A stretch of DNA of 16,704 bases from Tubulinosema ratisbonensis (Eukaryota > Microsporidia > Tubulinosematidae), in NCBI GenBank assembly GCA_004000155.1, contig RCSS01000686.1, forward strand, positions 3,986 through 20,689. Reading direction: 5' to 3'. Position 1 is the stretch's first letter. Each line of letters begins with the position of its first letter. Below the pieces are notes generated by a model. It was given only the letters and a program-made list of their open reading frames with translations, did not search any database and was not told the origin of the DNA. Of the stretch, positions 7,348 to 15,270 are shown one piece after another. A program made the translations under genes and the position numbers.

Positions 7348-8203
7348 TTATTCAAAAAAGAAAATTTCGTAAATATTTTTTATAATAAAAGAAAAAAACG
7401 TAGTTCTAAATTTTTTCATGCAAATTTACCAATATGGCTTTTTAACATTGATTTTTTTGTGCCACACTCTTTTTTAGTTCTCTTTTTTGTCCCATTCAAG
7501 TTTTTTGATGAGTTGAGTATTTGCGCTGGCTTCAGAATCAATAAAATTTTCAGAATGATTTACAGCTAAGTATTTATATGCTAAATTGGATAATTTTTTA
7601 TATCCAGCCCATTTGTCTGTAATAATCAAGGACTCTCGTCTAACGTAATTAAAATTTCTATTCAAAAGGTGCTATCTTTTCTTTCTAAGACAAAGGTCAT
7701 ATATATCTCATCAGCATTACAATCAATACCATTCAATACCAATGTTGATTAAATGTTATATTCCCACTTTACACATTCGTCTATTCGTACAATATCCCCC
7801 TTTCCTTCAATATAATTATTAGTATTATTATAAAGTTTATAAAGCACGCCTCGCTCAAAAAGAACCTCCATACAACAAACGAAACCTTGCTATAACTCAA
7901 TTCTTGTTTGCATTTTTAATATTTAGGGTTTCCCATGCCGACAAATAGATAATCATTACAATTTTATCTAAAGGAGTTTTGCAACCTTCAAAAAGTTCCC
8001 TTTCATGAGCTAACCTTTTTTATATATGGTCTATAGCAACACCTTCTTAAATTTATGACAGTGTTGTCACCTTTGATTTTAAGCATCTGACATCCACAAA
8101 TTGGGCAATTCCTAGTTCGAAGCAACAACCAAGTTCTCTGTAAAAAGATTTAATACTCTCTCTATATATAACGTATGAAAAATTATATATTTTTATTCAT
8201 CAT
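7348..8203 (-). pseudogene. decayed IS1595/ISXO2-type DDE transposase
   Basis: Reading the minus strand and crossing several frameshifts and stops gives the parts of an ISXO2-like transposase in order. The N-terminus has FLQRTWLLLRTRNCPICGCQ (zinc-ribbon cysteines at about 8090-8107). The first catalytic Asp lies in RIDECVKW (7779-7781), and NGIDCNADEIYMTFVLERK follows. The second Asp lies in SLIITDKWAGYKKL (7615-7617), followed by YLAVNHSENFIDSEA and NTQLIKKLEW. A C-terminal tail runs past a stop to about 7348. At least three in-frame TGA codons after the zinc ribbon, a stop before STLVLNG, one before the NRNFNY stretch and one at 7474-7476 make it non-functional. The Glu expected after NTQxI is Lys here. 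Such elements are widespread in microsporidia. The intact-looking 63-residue frame at 7474-7665 is only a fragment of this gene. No target duplication or terminal repeats were identified. Confidence 0.82.
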
Positions 8204-8514
8204 TCCAAAAAATTCTTCTGTTTATTAAGATAAATTTAACTAATTTATTAGAAAATTTTTTAATTTATTATTAATTTTTATTTGTTATTTGATTTGATTA
8301 GTTATTTATTTAAGTTTTCTAACATTTGTAAGAACCAAGCTCAAAGTACCCTTTTTTATTTCTATTACTTGATTAATTTTATTTCTATTAATTTATTAAT
8401 TCTTTAAAATATAAATATTTTTTTATTTATTGTAATAAAAATAAAAAAAAAAATAATAATTTAATAAATTATCTATATTTTAATTTCATTATTAACAAAT
8501 ATATACAAATTAAT
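8204..8514. other. AT-rich spacer upstream of the dead transposase and downstream of HAP2
   Basis: No gene is visible. A small GC-richer patch at about 8330-8352 (AAGAACCAAGCTCAAAGTACCC) could be a remnant of the transposon end. AT-rich sequence with A runs fills the rest. No AATAAA lies close to the HAP2 stop. Confidence 0.5.
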
Positions 8515-8826
8515 TCAACTATTCCCATCACTTTTATCCTTTTTATTTCTCATCATCGCCATCTCTTCTTTAGTAAGAAACCTCCCTGACGGAGCTCTAA
8601 GCCTATTCATAGCATGTCTGTGTCTACTCTCATGAAGATACGAACTCTTTTGTATCTCCATCAATGAATCTAAATAATCTCTTCTAGCTTTCCTCTTCCT
8701 TATCGCGGCATATTGTTTTACATTTACGTAAACCTCTTGCCTGGGTGGCTCATAATTAAAGAATATTTGTGGTGTAAAATATTGCATTTCCTTGTTTGTT
8801 TGGTCATCGTTTCTGTCTTCCCCCAT
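8515..8826 (-). CDS. HAP2: HAP2/NF-YA CCAAT-binding transcription factor subunit, minimal form
   Basis: The frame encodes 103 residues. NF-YA/Hap2 joins the Hap3/Hap5 histone-fold dimer and inserts its second helix into the minor groove of CCAAT in nuclear DNA. The conserved core fills residues 31-84. The subunit-binding A1 helix is EVYVNVKQYAAIRKRKARR (31-49), and the DNA-binding A2 part is YLHESRHRHAMNRLR (63-77) followed by GRFL (81-84), with the family's invariant His and Arg residues present. The linker between the helices is one residue shorter than in typical NF-YA and lacks its basic run. Fungal and animal proteins are about 260-350 residues and have Gln-rich activation regions; here only a 30-residue acidic leader and a short Lys-rich tail flank the core. 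An earlier in-frame TTG is not a credible start, so the ATG at 8824-8826 is taken. The stop is TGA. HAP3 and HAP5 are not in this window. Confidence 0.95.
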   Translation of the reverse strand: MGEDRNDDQTNKEMQYFTPQIFFNYEPPRQEVYVNVKQYAAIRKRKARRDYLDSLMEIQKSSYLHESRHRHAMNRLRAPSGRFLTKEEMAMMRNKKDKSDGNS

Positions 8827-8833
8827 TTTCAAT

Positions 8834-8839
8834 GGTTGG
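8834..8839 (-). promoter_or_regulatory. paired CC motifs upstream of HAP2
   Basis: On the minus strand TTTAACCAACCATTG lies 8-13 bases before the ATG. It fits the C-rich signals seen just upstream of several start codons in this window. The role is inferred. Confidence 0.28.
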
Positions 8840-9095
8840 TTAAAGATTTTTTTTAAAATAGAATTTTAATACAAATTTGTTTTAAAAAAATAAATATTTA
8901 ATTTATCAAAAATATAAAAAAGTAATTCAATATTTAAATAAGAATATTATTTTCTTTAAGTAATATTCGTAATAACACTCTTTTTTTATTTTTTTCTGTT
9001 TATTTTTCATGAAAACATGTACCTTTGTAGATATACTCTCCTTATTTACTTTGACTTTTGCTAATTTATCTTAATAATTCTAAACAAATTTGTCA

Positions 9096-9267
9096 CAAAA
9101 TAATTAAATAAATAATAAAATAAATAATTAAATAAATAAATAATAAAATAAATAATAAAATTAATAATAAAATAAATAATAAATAAATAATAAAATAAAT
9201 AATAAAATAAATTATTAAATAAATTATAAAATAAAATAAATATTAAAAAAATAATAAAATAAATAAT
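9096..9267. repeat. AAATAAT/AAAT low-complexity tract
   Basis: About 170 bp is built of irregular AAAT, AAATAAT and AAATAATT units and contains no G or C. The strand bias (A on plus) is constant through the tract. It is probably a slippage-prone microsatellite. Confidence 0.85.
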
Positions 9268-9760
9268 TTTGTTTAATAAAAGACTATTTATGGTTTAAAA
9301 TTATTTTTTCTTTTGTCATATTAAAAAAAAATCAAGTTTACGATTTATTTAAATATTAATGATAAATAAAGAAAACTTTTTATTATTTAACTTAATGAAA
9401 ATAAAGGAGTAAAATTTAACAATCCTGATTAAATAAATATGTAAAATTTTAATATTTTACTTTACCAGAAAATGAGAAGCAATAAGAATGATATAAAAAG
9501 AAAAGTTTTGTTAAAAAAATTAGCTTAAATATCGTTTTTTAAATAGGATTGTAATAAGTGCCTAAAAATAGTTAAATAGAAGCTCTACACTAATAAATCT
9601 TTGTCATTGGGTTATTTTTATCTTTAAAAGTTATAAGAATAAATTAAAATTTTATGAATTTTTATTTTTTAGTGGTTTAAATCATTGATAAAAAATACTT
9701 TTGCTGAAGATTCATTAGAAATTTAAAGTATGTTCTTAGATAGAAGTTTGATTTTTCTGA

Positions 9761-9787
9761 TTAATTTAAATTCTCTCTTTAAATTAA
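9761..9787. repeat. 10-bp perfect inverted repeat, 7-base loop
   Basis: TTAATTTAAA (9761-9770) and its reverse complement (9778-9787) flank TTCTCTC. The match continues imperfectly outward (TTTTTCTG against AGAAAAAA) to about 9748-9799. Confidence 0.5.
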
Positions 9788-10495
9788 AAGAAAAAACATT
9801 TGTGATAGAATTAAAAAAAATCATAAGTTTAACAAATTAAAATATATCTGTTAATGTTTTGTTTTTACTTTTAAATTCTTTCTTAAAATTAGCTGTACTA
9901 TTTTTAACTATGTAATTTTTTATAAAATTAAGAAAAGTTTATTTTTTAAATATCAATCAAAAATATCATTCAAAGTAATTAGTTTAATATTTTAAGGGGT
10001 TATCACTTTATTGAAAGTTAAATGCATATTATTAATAAAAACTTATGAATATTGTTTTTACTACGGAGTTATAATTTTTAATCAATGTAAAGTTTCTTTT
10101 TTCTAAAATTAAGAAACATTTATAAAACAATAAAATTAAAATTAAGGCTAAGTTGTTTTTAGCATCAAAAAAGCTGTTTATTTTTTTAGATTTATAACAT
10201 ATATGTTTATTTGTATAGAATTAATTTACTGAAGGTATTATTTTTAAAGAAAAAATTTTATGAATAAAATTTAAAATTTTGATTTTTTTACGTTTAATCA
10301 AAAAAAAAGTTAAAATTATTATTACATTAAATCATTCTTGTGAATTTAATATCAAATTTCTTAGATACTTTTATTAAATACTTATTTTCTTTCTTCTTAT
10401 CTTGCATGCTTTAATATTTTAGAATATAAATCTTTATATTTTGATTTATTTTATTTTTCACAGTCATTAATTTTAATCAAAATTAAAGTAAGAAA

Positions 10496-10515
10496 AACTA
10501 AGAAATTTCTTAGTT
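10496..10515. repeat. 20-bp perfect palindrome
   Basis: AACTAAGAAATTTCTTAGTT equals its own reverse complement. After one mismatch four further pairs match on each side, giving about 30 bp of near-perfect symmetry with no spacer. Confidence 0.7.
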
Positions 10516-10631
10516 CTTCTCATATACTATAACAATAAATATTTCTTATAGCATACAAAATATAAAAAAAGGTTTTTTATTGCATTTAAAGCATTAATTT
10601 AAGTTTAACGACTTTATTTGGTATCAAGTTT

Positions 10632-10661
10632 ATTTTTCTTTTTATATTTAAAAAGAAAAAT
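10632..10661. repeat. 13-bp perfect inverted repeat, 4-base loop
   Basis: ATTTTTCTTTTTA (10632-10644) pairs fully with 10649-10661 around a TATT loop. It is low in complexity but perfect, and lies 18 bases from the larger inverted repeat. Confidence 0.6.
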
Positions 10662-10678
10662 TTCTAATTTTTACTATT

Positions 10679-10751
10679 AAGAATACATTATAATTTTTAC
10701 CACTTTTCAAAAAAACAAGTTTAAATAAGTTAAAAATTATAATGTATTCTT
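10679..10751. repeat. 21-bp perfect inverted repeat, 31-base loop
   Basis: The left arm 10679-10699 (AAGAATACATTATAATTTTT plus one A) is matched without error by the reverse complement at 10731-10751. The arms contain mixed sequence, not a simple repeat, so chance formation within 75 bp is unlikely. It could be a small foldback element or an RNA hairpin. Confidence 0.8.
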
Positions 10752-10934
10752 CTTGAATATTGAAGAATAGTATTTAAATTTGGGTAAAAATGTAAATAAA
10801 AGTTCTCAATCTCTTTTTCGATAAAATATTTTTTAAAATTTGTACTTTTTAATTCTCATATTTAAAAATTTTAGCTAATTAAAAACTTAAATTTTTAAAA
10901 ATACTTTTTAAAAGAGAAACTGAACCACTAAAAA

Positions 10935-10940
10935 TTTATT
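10935..10940 (-). terminator. AATAAA spanning the stop of the membrane-protein gene
   Basis: The minus-strand TAA (10936-10938) lies inside AATAAA, as at the BMS1 and ANK-PH gene ends. Confidence 0.45.
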
Positions 10941-11829
10941 GTTGCTTATAAATTGATAAGACATCTTTTTCTAATTTAATTTTGAAATACTTTAAATAAA
11001 TCATTAAACAACTAAACATAAATTCAGTAAAATAAATCACAAAAACTCCTATCAAATAATCAAATAAAAACTTTTCTTTGTTAGTGTAGTAAAAATTTAA
11101 AAAAGAACTAATTATATTAAAAACAAAACTAAATATAAAAATTATTATAAATCTTTCATATAAATCAGTAAAAGTAAAGCTAAACATTGATGTAAAAGTG
11201 TAAATCACGTATGCAATCCCTAAAATTATAACTAAAAATTCTGTCAAATAAATTCTTTTTCTTTTAAAAATTAGTAACACATAAAAAAATACTCTGATTA
11301 GAAATAGTGTCAGTAGATAAGTTAGAAAAACATAAAAAAAGTTACATCTTTCTAAATCAAAAACAAATTTTGGGAAGGTAATATTAAATATGTTTATAAA
11401 AGAACAAATCAATGCCATTAAATAACAATATATCCAAAAAAGAGGTCTGTTTAATCTTAAATCAATCTCTGTTAATATTAATGTAGTATAAATTATAAAG
11501 TAAAGTAAAACGTTTGGTATTATATTTTTAGAAAAAGTGATTTGGTATAAAGTAAAAGTAAAATTTAAGAACAGTAAGATCAACATTAAAGGACATCCTA
11601 ACTGTGACTGTGAATAGTTTTTTAGATTGAAATATAAATTAGCAAAAAAGGATTTGTCGTTAAATTCAACCGGTTCATTTTTTCGGAATATTGAGCAAAC
11701 AAAATAATTTTCGAAAAAAGATGTTAATTTTTGGTTTGGAGGTGTTTTTTGGGGCTGGGTTATGTTAATTACAGTAGATTCTTCTAAGCCATTGTTTTGT
11801 GGGGATGTATATATCTGATTGAAAGGCAT
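10936..11829 (-). CDS. seven-helix integral membrane protein of unknown family
   Basis: The frame encodes 297 residues. A hydrophilic N-terminus of about 75 residues, rich in Asn, Gln and Pro (QPQKTPPNQK at 25-34), precedes seven hydrophobic helices at roughly 79-99, 102-122, 130-151, 164-188, 195-217, 226-248 and 255-280. A short charged tail follows. Positive residues between helices 4 and 5 (KRKR at 189-192) give a topology cue: by the positive-inside rule that loop, and probably the N-terminus, faces the cytoplasm. No cleavable signal peptide is visible. Seven helices and length are compatible with Bax-inhibitor-1/TMBIM proteins, but I see no clear family motif, so I do not assign it. Other small transporters or receptor-like proteins are equally possible. 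The frame extends three codons upstream to a TTG; the ATG at 11827-11829 is preferred, with CCC 12-14 bases before it. Confidence 0.78.
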   Translation of the reverse strand: MPFNQIYTSPQNNGLEESTVINITQPQKTPPNQKLTSFFENYFVCSIFRKNEPVEFNDKSFFANLYFNLKNYSQSQLGCPLMLILLFLNFTFTLYQITFSKNIIPNVLLYFIIYTTLILTEIDLRLNRPLFWIYCYLMALICSFINIFNITFPKFVFDLERCNFFYVFLTYLLTLFLIRVFFYVLLIFKRKRIYLTEFLVIILGIAYVIYTFTSMFSFTFTDLYERFIIIFIFSFVFNIISSFLNFYYTNKEKFLFDYLIGVFVIYFTEFMFSCLMIYLKYFKIKLEKDVLSIYKQQ

Positions 11830-11840
11830 TTCCAACAATA

Positions 11841-11843
11841 GGG
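11841..11843 (-). promoter_or_regulatory. CCC upstream of the membrane-protein start
   Basis: On the minus strand TTTTACCCTATTG lies 12-14 bases upstream of the ATG. It resembles the C-run signal directly before the left-edge gene. The functional role is inferred. Confidence 0.32.
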
Positions 11844-14545
11844 TAAAATTTTTAGTCAGTTTTTATAAAAGTTGTAGTTACTAAAAAGGTAAATTGAAAA
11901 AAATTTTTTAATAAAAAGATTTTCATTAAGATTGTATCTTTGTGTTTTATTTATGAATATTTTTTGTAGCTAATTATGAAAACACCTTAATTTTGATTAA
12001 TTTTGTTAAAGAGGGAAATGTAATAAAATTTTTACGCTGAAAACTACTTAATAAGTTTTAAAAAATTTCTTTATTTGTTTATTGAAAATATATAAAAAAT
12101 TTTTTTTAATTAATTAAAAGAGAATGAAGTATAAAAATTTTTAAATTTTTGATATTAGCTATTAAAATTAAGAATATTTTCGTAAAAATTTTACATATTA
12201 AAGATTGTAAAGTTTGAGTTTATTTTTTTAGGGGTATAAAATTAAGCATGGGAAAGGAAAAATGTTTTAACTAGAGCATTACATATATCTCTATTTCTTA
12301 TTAAATCTTAATTTTAATATTACTTTTCATAAAATTACTAAGCTTGATTTCTCGAATACGGATATTACCCCCATACCCTGCGATCTAAAACAATTTTTTT
12401 TATCTCCATTTGTAATATTTTTTTATTTTTTAAAAAAACACAAACAATTTGATATTCTTTAATTTGTTTTTCAATTTGACTTAAACGATTACATCGAGGT
12501 TCAATTTTATATTAAAGCAGTATTTTTTTCTTTTACATTAGTTTATTTTGGTTTTATGTTTTGTTATTTAAGGCCTTTTGCCTTAAAACAAATACCTTAC
12601 AAATTATCAATTATTTTCAAACTTAAAATTTTTCATGCGCTTCTGTTAGAATGCATTTCGTTCAAACATAAATTCAATTTTGATTTTTTCGATATTATTA
12701 TTAGAAATGCTAAACATTTTTTGTTTCTTTCTAATATATTTTATTTTTCTTTAATTTGGTAAATTTAAATATAATCTACAGCTAAATAGATCGAATAAAA
12801 AAATATAATATATCTTAAACGTATAAATAAAGATATAGAGCCTAAATATTTAAATGTTTGGTACATTTTTTTACAATAAAATCATGTCTAGATTGTATTT
12901 TTCTAAAAATTTAAAACAAACTTCGTTTTCTTTTCAAATCACATATTTTATTAAAATTTTATTCTTTAAGTAGTTTCATTGCTGACATTCTCAATTTGGG
13001 AGTCAATTAATTTTCATCAAAACTTAATTAAATGTTTAGATGTATGAAAAAATTTACTTTAATTGATATTTTAAGATTTAATTTCCATTTTTATTAATCC
13101 AATAATTTTTTGTTTTTTAGATTTTACCCACTTTCTAAACCAAATTCTATTTCGCTAAAAAATTAAATCTAGCATTTTACTTAAAAACTCACAAATCACC
13201 ACTTATATAGGCCAAACTTAAAACAATGTTTTATTCTCTTTGTTTTCTTAGCTCATTTTATGGGGTCGAAAAGATCTTTAGCGATATTCTTTGATCAAGT
13301 TTTTATTTGAAATGTAAAAATAATTTTATAATTTTGAAAACTACAAAGCAAGAATACAATCTACGATAATTTCAAATTTATAAATTACTTATTTCTGAGT
13401 ATATTAAATTCACATAATTCTTTTAACTTATAAATTAGATACCTTATAAATGTCGAAGAAGTTTAAAAAATTTGAAAATTTTTTCACTTAAATAAACTAA
13501 GTTAAAACATACAAAAATCAAAAATGTACAATAGTAAAAAAATTAAATAACAAATCATTTGTTTAAAATAGATTACAGCACAGTTAGATTAATATGTTCC
13601 TTTTGAAAGTATTCGTTACAATGAAATTGATTGTATTTTTTAAAAGTTGACCTTATCGACAAATTGGTCTCTAAATTATGAAAAATTGGTATGATTGATC
13701 TTATTCAATAATTTTGAGCGAACCCTTTTGTACTTATTTGTTCAAGAAATGAATTTAAAAATGTAGAACTTTTTAAAAATAAAGATAACTCTATTGTATT
13801 TTTATAAACTATATGAAGGCACAAAATTTATTGATTTTGGAATGAATTATAAAAAACAAACTAAAATATTATTGAGAATTTAATTAAATGTGAGAGTTAT
13901 TATCATTTATATTTTAGTTATTAAAAAAATTATAATGATCTGATCTTATAAAAATTATGTTCTAGAATTATGAGTATTGCTAAAAATATTTATTCTTTAT
14001 TAATTTACTAATAAGAGAGGAATTAAAAACAACACCCTTAATCATTAAAATATTTTGTTTCATATTTTAAACATCAAAAAAAATCCAACTAATACAAACA
14101 AAACTTCTTAAATAACAAACTAATAGCATAACTAACAACTTAAATAGTAAATAGAACCATTTCTGTTAGATATAAAAAAAGTTATTGGATAAAATTTCAA
14201 ATGCTAAAATAAGAATTATTATATTAAATATTTTCAATATTGTATTTTAAACATGAAATATATTTGAAAATTTTCATTACTTCAATATAATATGTTATAT
14301 TTATAAATCACGACGAGAAAAAAAATTGAGCACTAAAGAATATTATTTTTTACTTTGTTAAACAACTTTAATTAAATTTCTATTTAAAAAAAGACGAATC
14401 AATTTATTCGGAAAATTGTTTTATATTTGAAAAAAACCCTTTTACCTTATGTTTTTTTTCTATAAAATTGATTTTTGAAGCATGAATGTAATTTATATTT
14501 GAATTAAAAGTTTTACCTATAATATATAGGCATAGATTTCTTTTT

Positions 14546-14563
14546 GTAGTTTATATAAACTAC
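14546..14563. repeat. 18-bp perfect palindrome
   Basis: GTAGTTTATATAAACTAC equals its reverse complement. It is isolated within the gene-poor region, with no gene start near it. Confidence 0.55.
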
Positions 14564-15259
14564 CTTTTAAAACGTTTCGAGTGATATTTATACAAATTTT
14601 GTATCTATGTGATAACTTATTAAATTAACTTTTATGTATTAAAATGTATTTTGTTCTAAAAATACAGAAACTTTATTAAGGTCCTCAATGCAATCAACGT
14701 TAAATATTAAAAACCCAAACCAAGTATTTTACCTAATAAAGGCTGTAAAATTGAACAGGAATCGATCTAAATTCTCATATAATCAATTGAATTGAAAGTT
14801 AACAACTATTTATTTGTTGGTATCCTTGATAAGTTAAATAAACAATTACAAATATTTATAAAATTTGATATTGAATCACACTGTAAAAAATTTTTTGACA
14901 GAATGATACTTTATTTTATATTTTTGCCTCAAAATAAAGGAAGATACTAATTCATACTAAAAACTTCTTGGATATTTTTTTGATTTTTCTTTTATTTCTA
15001 CTTTATTACATGGTAATATATTATAAATATTTTTTATAGCATAATTAATACTTCATTATGAAATAATAATTTAAATTTCTGGGGCGAAACCAAAACGAAA
15101 CAAAAACTAAATTTAAATTCTGTTCACTTTTATTTGAGTTAAATTGCAATAAAGATTTTTAAAATAATTTAATTAGTTATTTATTGAGAAAACTATTAAG
15201 AATTGATATTTTACGTTTCGAAAGTTAAAATTAAAATAAAATATTTAAACAACTTTAAG

Positions 15260-15265
15260 TTTATT
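15260..15265 (-). terminator. AATAAA just after the right-edge gene stop
   Basis: On the minus strand AATAAA begins five bases after the TAA stop (15271-15273), consistent with a very short 3' UTR. Confidence 0.4.
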
Positions 15266-15270
15266 GATTT

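Larger units (their letters stand above)
8827..10935. other. 2.1-kb AT-rich spacer with simple repeats and hairpins
   Basis: No gene is supportable on either strand. The left part contains the AAATAAT-type tract at 9096-9267. The right part (about 9750-10760) is unusually rich in perfect inverted repeats, listed separately, which lie downstream of the membrane-protein gene. No transposase or other coding signature was recognised. Confidence 0.6.
11830..15270. other. 3.4-kb region without a supportable gene
   Basis: Both strands are heavily interrupted by stops. Most of the region is plain AT-rich sequence, with a few less AT-rich patches: about 12345-12390 (contains ATTACCCCCATACCCTGCG), about 13190-13290, about 14680-14770, and 15078-15100 (CTGGGGCGAAACC). 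Minus-strand 14641-14940 gives 100 codons with only six stops and runs such as LNYLTLIALRTLIKF-like hydrophobic text, and 13560-13990 on plus is somewhat similar. These may be long-dead genes or transposons, but no family is recognisable. A 68-residue ATG frame at 12556-12762 looks like background. Confidence 0.5.

Noticed and set aside
6830..8343. Shared ACCAAGCT on both sides of the dead transposase as a possible flanking repeat
   Set aside because: The match is only eight bases, in direct orientation at unequal distances from the pseudogene, with no longer similarity around it.
9096..9267. AT-only tract as a replication origin or centromere
   Set aside because: Similar tracts occur in other spacers here (for example 5317-5587), and nothing beyond A/T content supports a special role.
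12497..12510. GGTTCAA resembling a tRNA T-loop
   Set aside because: The flanking bases do not form a T-stem, and no acceptor, D or anticodon arm could be placed around it.
12556..12762. 68-residue frame starting with ATG in the gene-poor region
   Set aside because: Its Phe/Ile/Lys/Leu composition is what background AT-rich DNA gives, it has no upstream C motif or neighbour on the same strand, and no domain is visible.
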